Below, in pieces: positions 45,990 to 53,855 of a stretch of DNA of 64,000 nt (the stretch's first letter is position 1; each line of letters begins with the position of its first letter). Both the position numbers and the translations under genes were made by a program. Origin of the DNA: Fodinibacter sp963747405 (GTDB lineage: Bacteria; Actinomycetota; Actinomycetes; Actinomycetales; Dermatophilaceae). The stretch is taken from assembly GCA_963747405.1 (NCBI GenBank), contig CAVVFG010000014.1, forward strand, positions 1-64,000. The letters run 5' to 3'. The notes beneath the pieces are model-generated. The model ran no database searches. It was not told the origin of the DNA and saw only the letters and a program-made list of their open reading frames with translations.

Positions 45990-46574
45990 ATGCGACGCAT
46001 CCTCCCCGTGGCCGCCGTCATCGCCCTCGCCATCAGCACCGCGGCCTGTGGCAGCGACGACTCCGACACAGCCGCCAGCAGCGCGGCCCCGGCCACCACC
46101 TCTGCGGCGCCCTCACCGTCGCCCTCGCCGAGCGAGTCGATGGCAGACGCCGACATCGTCGACACCGCGGTCGCCGCCGGCAGCTTCACGACCCTCGCCT
46201 CGGCTCTGACCGCGGCCGGCCTGGTCGACACGCTCAAGGGCACCGGGCCGTTCACCGTCTTCGCCCCCACCGACGACGCCTTCGCCAAGCTGCCCGCCGG
46301 CACCGTCGACACCCTGCTCCAGGACCCCCAGGGCGACCTCTCCCAGATCCTGACCTACCACGTGGTGCCCGGCAAGGTGATGGCCGCCGACGTGCTCCAG
46401 CTCGACGGCCAGAAGGTCAAGACCGTGCAGGGCGGCGAGCTGACCGTCGGGGTCGACGGTGACACCGTCACCCTCACCGACGCCGCGGGCAACACCGTCA
46501 ACGTCACCACGACCGACGTCGAGGCCAGCAACGGCGTCATCCACGTCATCGACGGGGTGCTGATGCCCAAGTGA
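45990..46574 (+). CDS. Fasciclin-domain lipoprotein
   Basis: 194 aa. Lipoprotein signal with lipobox ISTAAC (Cys near residue 20), Ser/Ala/Pro linker, then one fasciclin (FAS1) domain with both conserved boxes: FTVFAPTDDAFAKLPAGT (H1) and NVTTTDVEASNGVIHVIDGVLMP (H2). Similar to mycobacterial MPT70/MPT83-type secreted proteins. GAAAGGACC 7 nt before ATG 45990 is a clear ribosome site, unlike many neighbours. Role: surface adhesion or matrix contact, by family. Confidence 0.9.
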   Translation: MRRILPVAAVIALAISTAACGSDDSDTAASSAAPATTSAAPSPSPSPSESMADADIVDTAVAAGSFTTLASALTAAGLVDTLKGTGPFTVFAPTDDAFAKLPAGTVDTLLQDPQGDLSQILTYHVVPGKVMAADVLQLDGQKVKTVQGGELTVGVDGDTVTLTDAAGNTVNVTTTDVEASNGVIHVIDGVLMPK

Positions 46575-46616
46575 GCTGAGCAGCGGATGCCGGCACGCCC
46601 GGCAGTGCTCAGCTGA

Positions 46617-46674
46617 TTGCGAGATACCCACCCGGAACCGCCCCTGCTGCGGCCCCGAGGTGGGTATCTCGCAA
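46617..46674. terminator. 16-bp perfect hairpin between convergent genes
   Basis: TTGCGAGATACCCACC (46617-46632) pairs with GGTGGGTATCTCGCAA (46659-46674), loop 26 nt, followed by GAAGTCGGG as in the other hairpins. It lies between the fasciclin gene and the convergent glycosyltransferase. Confidence 0.7.
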
Positions 46675-46695
46675 GAAGTCGGGAAACAGGGAAGG

Positions 46696-48150
46696 CTAGT
46701 CGAGGTGGGCGAGCCGGGGCCACAGCTGCGACCACGGCAGCAGCGGGTCGTGGCACAGCGCCACCGGCGCCCCCTGCTCCTCGTTGTCGACGCCGACGCC
46801 GTTGTCGAGCCGGGCCAGCACCGAGCAGCCGGCGAACAGGGCCTGCGCGTCAGGCAGCTGCCAGCCCACGAACACCACCGTGCGGGTGCCCTCGGGTGGC
46901 CCGGTCCGGGTACCGAGGTCGTTGTGGCCGCTGTACGGGGCGCGTAGCCCCAGCGCCGGCCCGAACCGGGCCACCGCCCCCGCCTCGCCGTAGTTGGACG
47001 TGATGACCACGGCGTCCGGGTCGTCCGACCGCGCCGCCACCGCGGCCACCTGCCGCACGTACCGGGGCCAGCCGACCTGGTCGGCCACCAGGACGCTGAG
47101 GTCGGGCAGCGGGGTGCGGCCGACCACCGTCACCGGCAGCACGGGCAGCGCGATCACCGCCGACACCACGGCGTTGAGCCCGATCAGGCCGATGACCGCG
47201 CCGAGGCGCCACCGCCGGTCGCCCACCCAGCGCGAGAGGGGAAGGCACCCCACGGCGTACAGCACCGCCACCATGGCGAGGGGGTAGTGCGGCTGGGCGC
47301 CGGTCGCCACGGTGAACCCGAGCAGCACCACCGCGGGCGCCAGCAACCACCGGGCCCGCGGCAGGCGCCACGCCTCCCGGGCCCCGGCCAGCCAGACCAC
47401 GACCAGTGGTGGTCCGATCGCGATGAGCAGGATCAACGGCAGGTTCGCCCGCACGTCGCCACCGTTCGACGCCGACAGCGCGCGGCCCATCGCCAGCTGC
47501 GGCCACCCGTTGAGCACCTGGTAGGCGAGGTTCGGGGCGCCCACCACCACCGCGACCAGCCCGCCGAGCCAGGGCCACCGGGTGCGCAGCGGCTGCCTCG
47601 GCCCCAGCACCGCCAACCCCAGCAGCACCCCGAGCAGCAGCAGCGGCACGAGCAGCCGGTTCCACAGCGCCACCCCGGCCACCGCCCCGGCGGCGAGCCA
47701 CCACCGGGGGCTGGTGCGCAGCGCCAGCAGCACCAGCCACACCACGGCCAGGCTCAGCGGCAGGTCGAGGGTGGCGGTGAGCAGCACGTGTCCCAGCGCC
47801 AGCGGCAGCCCGGCGAACGCCCCTCCCCACGCCGCGAACGCCACGGCCCGCCGGTCGCCGCCGAGCTCGCGGGCCAGGAGCCCGAGCAGCACCACGGATG
47901 CCGCGCTCGCCAGGGTCGCGGGGATCCGCACCGCCCACGCCTCGTCGGCCACCAGCGAGGTCAGCGTCCGGGCCAACCAGGGCGTCAACGGTGGCTGGTC
48001 GACGTAGCCCCAGGCCGGGGGCAGCATCCGGAAGTACAGCTCGTCGCGGTGGAAGCCGTAGCCGACGCTGCCCACCGTCAGCACGACGGCCTGGGCCAGC
48101 GCGGCCCACAGTGCGGGGCGGATGCCGGCGAGCCCTGCGTCGCCCGCCAT
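46696..48150 (-). CDS. GT39/ArnT-type membrane glycosyltransferase
   Basis: About 484 aa with roughly 11 hydrophobic segments. YGFHRDELYFRMLPPAWGYVDQPPLTPW in the first loop carries the acidic pair and YVDQPP block of polyprenyl-phosphate-dependent GT-C enzymes (dolichyl/undecaprenyl-phosphate mannosyl- or arabinosyltransferases). A C-terminal soluble part follows (DDPDAVVITSNYGEAGAV, RTVVFVGWQLPDAQALF). Its target may be protein or lipid; not determinable. ATG 48150 is chosen; an open frame continues to 48171. Confidence 0.82.
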   Translation of the reverse strand: MAGDAGLAGIRPALWAALAQAVVLTVGSVGYGFHRDELYFRMLPPAWGYVDQPPLTPWLARTLTSLVADEAWAVRIPATLASAASVVLLGLLARELGGDRRAVAFAAWGGAFAGLPLALGHVLLTATLDLPLSLAVVWLVLLALRTSPRWWLAAGAVAGVALWNRLLVPLLLLGVLLGLAVLGPRQPLRTRWPWLGGLVAVVVGAPNLAYQVLNGWPQLAMGRALSASNGGDVRANLPLILLIAIGPPLVVVWLAGAREAWRLPRARWLLAPAVVLLGFTVATGAQPHYPLAMVAVLYAVGCLPLSRWVGDRRWRLGAVIGLIGLNAVVSAVIALPVLPVTVVGRTPLPDLSVLVADQVGWPRYVRQVAAVAARSDDPDAVVITSNYGEAGAVARFGPALGLRAPYSGHNDLGTRTGPPEGTRTVVFVGWQLPDAQALFAGCSVLARLDNGVGVDNEEQGAPVALCHDPLLPWSQLWPRLAHLD

Positions 48151-48186
48151 GCCGCCCCCGGTCGCCGGCACCCCCGACCCCCGGGC

Positions 48187-49236
48187 TCAGGGCGCCACGG
48201 CCAGGGCGGCGTCACCCCGCGGGGACAGGCTGACCGGGTCACCGGACGCGAACCCGGTCACCTCGGTGTTCGGCACCTGGACGGTGACGAGGGTGCCGTC
48301 GGGCATCCGGACGACCACGCGGCCCAGGCCGCCGAGGAAGCTCGCGCTCACCACGGATGCCGTGCCGTCGGCGTCGTGCTCGACGTGCACGCCCTCGGGA
48401 CGCACCAGCACGAGGGCCTCCGGCCCGGACGCCGAGCCGGGCAGCAGCGGCACGGTGCCCCCGAGCAGGTGGGCCGTGCCGCGCTCGACCCGAGCCGGGA
48501 CGCGGTTGGTGAGCCCGACGAAGTCGGCCACGAACTGGGTCCGGGGGGCACGGTAGAGCTCGGCCGGCGGGGCCAGCTGCTCCAGGCGGCCCACCGACAT
48601 CACGCCCACCCGGTCGGCCACGGCCAGTGCCTCCTCCTGGTCGTGCGTGACGAACAGGGTCGTCGTGCCGACCTCGAGCTGGATACGGCGGATCTCGTCG
48701 CGCAGCTGGGCCCGGACCTTGGCGTCCAGGGCCGACAGCGGCTCGTCGAGCAGCAGCACCTGCGGCTCGATCGCGAGCGCCCGGGCCAGGGCCACCCGCT
48801 GCTGCTGCCCGCCCGAGAGCTGGTGGGCGTACTTGTCGGCGTGCGTGTCGAGCCCGACCAGGTCGAGCATCTCGGCCGTGCGGGTCCGGCGGGCGGCCTT
48901 GTCACGACCACGCAGCTCGAGGCCGAACTCCACGTTCTGCCGGGCCGTCATGTGCGGGAAGAGGCTGTAGGCCTGGAAGACCATCCCCATGTCCCGCTTG
49001 TTCGCCGGCACCGACGTCAGGTCGCGTCCGCCGACCTCCACCGTGCCCGAGTCGGGGTCCTCGAGCCCGGCCAGGCACCGCAGCGCCGTGGTCTTGCCGC
49101 AGCCGGACGGGCCGAGCAGGGCGACGAACTCGCCCGGCTCGATGTGCAGCGTGAGCCCGGCCAGGGCAGCCACCCCGCCGTAGACGCGGTGCAGGTCGGT
49201 CAGGCGCACGGCGGTGCCGCGAACGGTCTGGGTCAT
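48187..49236 (-). CDS. ABC importer ATP-binding protein (Fe3+/polyamine type)
   Basis: 349 aa. Walker A LLGPSGCGKTTALRCLAGLE, Q-loop MGMVFQAYSLFPHM, signature HQLSGGQQQRVALARALA, Walker B VLLLDEPLSALDAKVR, switch TLFVTHDQEEALAVAD, and a C-terminal TOBE domain (ALVLVRPEGVHVEHDADG). The start ATG overlaps the permease stop by 4 nt. Last gene of a four-gene importer transcribed from about 52.1 kb. Confidence 0.92.
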   Translation of the reverse strand: MTQTVRGTAVRLTDLHRVYGGVAALAGLTLHIEPGEFVALLGPSGCGKTTALRCLAGLEDPDSGTVEVGGRDLTSVPANKRDMGMVFQAYSLFPHMTARQNVEFGLELRGRDKAARRTRTAEMLDLVGLDTHADKYAHQLSGGQQQRVALARALAIEPQVLLLDEPLSALDAKVRAQLRDEIRRIQLEVGTTTLFVTHDQEEALAVADRVGVMSVGRLEQLAPPAELYRAPRTQFVADFVGLTNRVPARVERGTAHLLGGTVPLLPGSASGPEALVLVRPEGVHVEHDADGTASVVSASFLGGLGRVVVRMPDGTLVTVQVPNTEVTGFASGDPVSLSPRGDAALAVAP

Positions 49237-50096
49237 GCGGCGGCATCCTTGCGGTCGGCGCGGGAACGTCGGAGTCGGGCGATCAGCGAGCTGCCGGCGG
49301 TTGCGCTGCCGACGAAGGACATGGCGAAGAGCACGGCGAAGGCGAAGGCCAGGGCGAGCAGGCCGACCGCGACCGAGATCTTGGCGTCGGACTTGCCCAG
49401 CTCGTACATCGCCACCTGGAGGTTCTTCTTGCTGAACAGGCTGGCGATGGTGAACTCGCCGAGCACCAGGGCCACCGAGAGGAAGGAGGCCGACAGCACC
49501 GCCGAGCGCAGGTTGGGCAGCACGATGCGGCGCATCACGGTGAACCAGGACGCGCCCAGTGACCGGGCCGCCTCGGAGAGCGTGCGCACGTCGATGGCGC
49601 GCAGCCCGGCGTCGAGCGAGCGGTAGGCGTAGGGGAGTACCAGCACGACGTAGGCGAGGGACAGCCACAGCGTCGAGGAGCCCACGAGGTAGTAGACCCA
49701 GGCGTAGACCGGTGCGAGACCCACGACGAGCACGATGGCCGGCACGGTCAGCGGCAGCAGGCAGATGAACTCGACCGTGCGCGAGAGCCCCGGCAGACGC
49801 AGCCGCACCCAGGTCATCGTCGGCACGAGGATGACCAGCATGACCAGCGGGGTGACGATCGCGAGCCCCACCGAGGCGAGGAACCCCTCGCGCAGCGCCG
49901 GGTAGTCGGCCGTCACCGCCCCGACGTCGACGAGGGTGCGCCAGGTGTCGGCGGTGTGGCCGTTGCCGCCCGGTCCTTGCGTCGTGAACTCCAGTGCCCC
50001 GACCAGGGGCAGCAGGAAGAAGGTGACCGCGGCCGTGATGGCCGTCCAGCGGAAGACGGTCTGTCGCCGCCGGTACGCCGCTCGCTGCCCGCTCAT
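49233..50096 (-). CDS. ABC importer permease 2
   Basis: 287 aa, six helices from AITAAVTFFLLPLVGALEF to LLALAFAFAVLFAMSFVG. The EAA loop is EAARSLGASWFTVMRRIVLPNL, the site that docks the ATPase. ATG 50096 overlaps the stop of permease 1 by 4 nt. Confidence 0.9.
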   Translation of the reverse strand: MSGQRAAYRRRQTVFRWTAITAAVTFFLLPLVGALEFTTQGPGGNGHTADTWRTLVDVGAVTADYPALREGFLASVGLAIVTPLVMLVILVPTMTWVRLRLPGLSRTVEFICLLPLTVPAIVLVVGLAPVYAWVYYLVGSSTLWLSLAYVVLVLPYAYRSLDAGLRAIDVRTLSEAARSLGASWFTVMRRIVLPNLRSAVLSASFLSVALVLGEFTIASLFSKKNLQVAMYELGKSDAKISVAVGLLALAFAFAVLFAMSFVGSATAGSSLIARLRRSRADRKDAAA

Positions 50097-50977
50097 CGCT
50101 GCATCCAGCGGCTGGCGCGGCGGTCGAGGAAGACGTAGGCGGTCATCACCAGCGCGACGACCACGATCATCGCCAGCGCCATCGCCTTGCCCACGTTCTC
50201 CCGGCCGAGGATGACCTCCGAGCTCAGCGTGCCGGCGATCTGCAGGGGGAGCAGCGGGGTGCCCTGCGAGATGAGCGCCTTCGCGGTGGCGTAGGCGGAG
50301 AAGGCGTTGGTGAACAGCAGCAGCATCGCGCCGACGAACGACGGCAGCAGGATGGGGCCCGCGACCCGGCGCCAGAACGTCCAGGTCGTGCCCCCCAGGG
50401 TCTGCGTGGCCTCGCGCCACTGCGGCCGCAACCCCTCGACCGCCGGCAGGAAGACGATCACCATGAGCGGCACCTGGAAGTAGAGGTAGACCAGCATCAG
50501 GCCCTTGTTCCACCCGTAGAGCCAGAATCCGGTACCCGTGTCGACGCCGATCGCGTTCAGCCACAGGGTGATCAGGCCGGTGCCGCCGAACGACGCCACG
50601 AAGGCGAACGCCAGCGCCACACCGCCGAACTGGGCGAGCACCCCGGACAGCGAGGTGACGAAGCGCTTGGTGACGCTGCTCGCCCGCGCGGTGCTCACGG
50701 CATACGCGAGGATGCCGCCGAGCACGGCGCCGAAGAACGCGGTCACGGCCGAGAGCACGACCGAGTTGCGCAGGGCGCGCAGCACGGCCGGTTCGGTGAG
50801 GGCCTGCACGTTGGCCAGGGTGAAGCCGTTGTCGGTGCCGAGGAACGCGCCCACCAGCACCACGAGGGTCGGGATGAGCAGGAAGACCGTGGTGTAGGCG
50901 AAGAACGGGACGACGCCCAGGAGGGCGCTCGACGGGCGATGCCTGCCGAGCGCCCTCCCCTGCGTGGGGTCAGCCAA
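50093..50977 (-). CDS. ABC importer permease 1
   Basis: About 294 aa. Helices begin at LLGVVPFFAYTTVFLLIPTLVVLVG. EAA loop: EATQTLGGTTWTFWRRVAGPILL. The open frame extends to 51025 inside the binding-protein gene; TTG 50977 overlaps that gene's stop by 8 nt and is the most economical start, though not certain. Confidence 0.85.
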   Translation of the reverse strand: MADPTQGRALGRHRPSSALLGVVPFFAYTTVFLLIPTLVVLVGAFLGTDNGFTLANVQALTEPAVLRALRNSVVLSAVTAFFGAVLGGILAYAVSTARASSVTKRFVTSLSGVLAQFGGVALAFAFVASFGGTGLITLWLNAIGVDTGTGFWLYGWNKGLMLVYLYFQVPLMVIVFLPAVEGLRPQWREATQTLGGTTWTFWRRVAGPILLPSFVGAMLLLFTNAFSAYATAKALISQGTPLLPLQIAGTLSSEVILGRENVGKAMALAMIVVVALVMTAYVFLDRRASRWMQR

Positions 50978-52115
50978 CCGCGTTGGCCCAGTTGGCCGCG
51001 AGGTAGGTCTTGCCGGACTCGGCATCGGCCTGGGTCGGCACGATCGGGGTGCCCTCGACCGGCGGCAGCGCGGCGGCCGCGCCGGCGTCGAGCGTGCCCG
51101 CGGCCTTCATGGCGTCGAACCGCACCGGGCGGGCGCCACCCACGAGCCACAGGTTCTGGCCCTCGTCGGAGTACAGCCACTCCTGCCACAGCCGGGCAGC
51201 GGCCGGGTGCGGCGCGTCGGCGTTGATCGCCTGGTAGTAGTAGCCGGCGATGACGGCCTCCTTGGGCACCATCACCTTCCAGGTGGGCAGCTTGTCGCTC
51301 TGTGCGGCGTTGAGGTAGTCCCAGTCGATGACCACGGGGGTCTGGCCCGACTCGACGGTGGCCGGGGTCGGGTCGACCGGCAGGAAGTTGCCGGCCTTCT
51401 TCAGCTGGCTGAAGTAGTCGACGCCCTTGGCCAGGTCACCGACGGTGCCGCCGTTGGCGACGGAGGCCATCTGCACGCCGGCGAAGGCCGCGCCCGCCTC
51501 GGTCGGGTTGCCGTTGAGCGCCACCTTGCCCTTGTAGTCGGCCTTGAGCAGGTCGGCCATGCTGGTCGGGGCCGGCACCTTGGCCGAGTCGTAGCCGACG
51601 CTCATGTAGCCGCCGTAGTCGTTGACCCACAGGCCGGTCGGCTCCTTGAAGTCGGCGCCGATGTCCTCCCAGGTGGCCACCTGGTACGGCGTGAACATGG
51701 CGGTGTTGGCCAGGGCCACGGCGGCACCGAGGTCGAAGACGTCGGGGGCGCCCGACTGCCCCTTGAGGCGCTGGGCGGTCGAGATCTCGTCGGCGCTGCT
51801 CGCGTCGGGCTGGTCACTGGTGACCTTGATCTCGGGGTACTGCGCCTGGAACTGCTTGATGACCTCGCCGTAGTTGGCCCAGTCCGGCGGCAGCGCGATG
51901 ACGTTGAGCGCGCCCTCCTTCTTGGCGGCGGCCACCAGCGCGTCCATCCCGCCGAAGGCCTCGGCGGACGTGGCGGTCTTCGCGTCGACGGCGCCCGAGG
52001 AGCCCGAGGCGGCCGGGGTCGCGTCGTCGCTGGGCGGTGAGCAGGCCACCACGGTCGCCGCGGCGACCGCGATCGTGGCAAGGGCGCCGGCGCGCCTGGT
52101 GAAGGAGATGGTCAT
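50970..52115 (-). CDS. ABC importer substrate-binding lipoprotein
   Basis: 381 aa. Lipoprotein signal MTISFTRRAGALATIAVAAA with lipobox VVAC (Cys about residue 25). The mature protein is a type II periplasmic-binding fold of the iron/spermidine/putrescine group: MDALVAAAKKEGALNVIALP, DVFDLGAAVALANTAMFTPY, KGKVALNGNPTEAGAAFAGV and WDYLNAAQSDKLPTWKVMVP. GGAGGTCCACG gives a good ribosome site before ATG 52115. The ligand is not identifiable from sequence. Promoter region at 52116-52309, shared with the divergent lpdA-like gene. Confidence 0.88.
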   Translation of the reverse strand: MTISFTRRAGALATIAVAAATVVACSPPSDDATPAASGSSGAVDAKTATSAEAFGGMDALVAAAKKEGALNVIALPPDWANYGEVIKQFQAQYPEIKVTSDQPDASSADEISTAQRLKGQSGAPDVFDLGAAVALANTAMFTPYQVATWEDIGADFKEPTGLWVNDYGGYMSVGYDSAKVPAPTSMADLLKADYKGKVALNGNPTEAGAAFAGVQMASVANGGTVGDLAKGVDYFSQLKKAGNFLPVDPTPATVESGQTPVVIDWDYLNAAQSDKLPTWKVMVPKEAVIAGYYYQAINADAPHPAAARLWQEWLYSDEGQNLWLVGGARPVRFDAMKAAGTLDAGAAAALPPVEGTPIVPTQADAESGKTYLAANWANAVG

Positions 52116-52188
52116 CGTGGACCTCCGGGGTTCGGGGCGGCAGCTGCCGAGGCCCGGCATCCGGGCCCGATTTTCACTCTAGGGATCC

Positions 52189-52210
52189 GTGCGGTGGTAT
52201 GGAACCGCAC
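52189..52210. promoter_or_regulatory. Inverted repeat between the importer and the lpdA-like gene
   Basis: GTGCGGT (52189-52195) is inverted as ACCGCAC (52204-52210) with an 8-nt loop. It lies in the 194-nt divergent region, 74 nt from the binding-protein start. A possible operator; no regulator is adjacent. Confidence 0.35.
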
Positions 52211-52309
52211 CTTATGTGTGTCGTGAGGTACGCAACCCAAACGTGACCCGCGCACCCCGGCCGTTCACGCGCCGGTCCCCGGGCGGGCGGGAGCGCCGGC
52301 AGTGGTTGG

Positions 52310-53728
52310 ATGGGCGTCGTGAGCGTGAGCACGCGGTCGAGCAGAGTCGTCATCCTCGGGGGAGGCCCGGGCGGCTACGAGGCGGCGCTGGTGGCCGCGC
52401 ACCTGGGGGCCGAGGTCACCGTCGTCGAGCGTGACGGGCTGGGCGGCGCCGCCGTGCTCACCGACTGCGTGCCGAGCAAGACCCTCATCTCGACCGCCGA
52501 CTACATGAGCGACTTCCAGACCGCGCACGAGCTGGGCGTGCACCTCGAGGACGCCGAGGGCGACGAGGTCGCGGATGCCGTGGCCGACCTGCGCGAGGTC
52601 AACACCCGGGTGCTCGACCTGGCCGATGCCCAGAGCGACGACATCGCCACCCGGCTCGCCGAGGTGGGCGTGCGGGTGCTCCCCGGGCGTGCGGTGCTCA
52701 CCTCGGCCACCACGGTGCGCGCCGAGACGGCCGACGGGGCACGCGAGCTCGAGGCCGACGTCGTGCTCGTCGCCACCGGCGCCAGCCCGCGCGTCATGGA
52801 CACCGCCCGCCCCGACGGTGAGCGCATCCTGACCTGGCAGCAGATCTACGACCTCGATACCCTGCCCGAGCGGCTCGTCGTCGTCGGGTCCGGCGTCACC
52901 GGTGCCGAGCTCGCCCAGGCCTACCTCGGGCTGGGTTCCGAGGTCGTGCTCGTCTCCTCGCGCGACCGGGTGCTGCCCGGCGAGGACCCCGACGCGGCCC
53001 AGGTCATCGAGGACGTCTTCACCAGGCGCGGCATGGAGGTGCTCGGCCGCTCGCGGATGGCGGCCGTCGAGCGCACCGCCGACGGGGTGGTCGTACGCCT
53101 CGAGGACGGCCGGGAGGTGCTCGGCTCGCACGCCCTGCTGGCCGTGGGGTCCGTGCCCCAGACCAGCGGCATCGGGCTCGAGGGCGTCGGCGTCGAGCTC
53201 ACGGCCTCCGGGCACGTCGCCGTCGACAAGGTCTCGCGCACCTCCGTGCGGGGGGTCTACGCCGCCGGCGACTGCACCGGGGTGCTGCCGCTGGCCTCGG
53301 TGGCGGCCATGCAGGGCCGCATCGCCATGTCGCACGCGCTGGGCGATGCCGTCGCGCCGCTCAACCTGCGCGTCGTCTCCGCCAACATCTTCACCGACCC
53401 CGAGATCGCCACGGTCGGCGTGTCGCAGAAGGACGTCGAGAACGAGGTGGTCGACGCCGACGTGCTGATGCTGCCGCTGTCCACCAACGCGCGCGCCAAG
53501 ATGCTCGGCATCGCCGACGGGTTCGTGAAGCTGTTCGCCCAGCGGGGTTCTGGTGCGGTCGTGGGTGGTGTGGTCGTCGCCCCACGGGCCTCCGAGCTGA
53601 TCTTCCCGCTGACCCTGGCCGTGCAGCACCGGCTCAACGTCGACCAGGTGGCGTCGACCTTCACGGTCTACCCGTCGCTGTCGGGCTCGATCGCCGAGGC
53701 GGCCCGTCGCCTGCACTCCACCGAGTGA
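52310..53728 (+). CDS. lpdA: NAD(P)H-quinone reductase of the LpdA / flavoprotein disulfide reductase family
   Basis: 472 aa FAD enzyme. RVVILGGGPGGYEAALVAAHLG is the FAD dinucleotide motif, LVVVGSGVTGAELAQAYLGLG the NAD(P)H motif, and VYAAGDCTG the second FAD motif. The redox motif of lipoamide dehydrogenase (GGTCLNxGCxPSK) appears as GLGGAAVLTDCVPSKTL, so only one of two cysteines remains. This matches Mycobacterium LpdA (Rv3303c), a quinone reductase, not a lipoamide dehydrogenase. GTG 52319 is an alternative start. Confidence 0.88.
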   Translation: MGVVSVSTRSSRVVILGGGPGGYEAALVAAHLGAEVTVVERDGLGGAAVLTDCVPSKTLISTADYMSDFQTAHELGVHLEDAEGDEVADAVADLREVNTRVLDLADAQSDDIATRLAEVGVRVLPGRAVLTSATTVRAETADGARELEADVVLVATGASPRVMDTARPDGERILTWQQIYDLDTLPERLVVVGSGVTGAELAQAYLGLGSEVVLVSSRDRVLPGEDPDAAQVIEDVFTRRGMEVLGRSRMAAVERTADGVVVRLEDGREVLGSHALLAVGSVPQTSGIGLEGVGVELTASGHVAVDKVSRTSVRGVYAAGDCTGVLPLASVAAMQGRIAMSHALGDAVAPLNLRVVSANIFTDPEIATVGVSQKDVENEVVDADVLMLPLSTNARAKMLGIADGFVKLFAQRGSGAVVGGVVVAPRASELIFPLTLAVQHRLNVDQVASTFTVYPSLSGSIAEAARRLHSTE

Positions 53729-53737
53729 TCGCGATCA
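53726..53737. promoter_or_regulatory. Palindrome TGATCGCGATCA upstream of the eut operon
   Basis: A perfect 12-bp palindrome that overlaps the lpdA stop codon, about 120 nt before eat. A candidate regulator site. Confidence 0.35.
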
Positions 53738-53767
53738 TGCCCGGACTGCCGATGTGACGTAGGTCCC

Positions 53768-53797
53768 TTGCCGCCGCTTCGTGGGCAGGTCTAGCGT
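53768..53797 (+). promoter_or_regulatory. Candidate eut promoter
   Basis: TTGCCG (53768-53773), 18 nt, TAGCGT (53792-53797). This places the transcript start near 53804, about 50 nt before eat. Confidence 0.35.
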
Positions 53798-53825
53798 CAG
53801 CATCGCCGGCAACTCGGCCCGGTGT

Positions 53826-53838
53826 TCACCAGTGGTGA
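53826..53838. promoter_or_regulatory. Palindrome TCACCAGTGGTGA in the eat leader
   Basis: A perfect 6-1-6 inverted repeat between the candidate promoter and the ribosome site (AGGAG at 53843), 17 nt before ATG 53856. Position fits an operator. No EutR or EutVW gene is in the window. Confidence 0.45.
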
Positions 53839-53855
53839 CAGTCAGGAGCTCCGCA

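Noticed and set aside
53729..53855. Cobalamin riboswitch before the B12-dependent eut genes
   Set aside because: The leader is short and I see no B12-box-like sequence; only simple palindromes are present.
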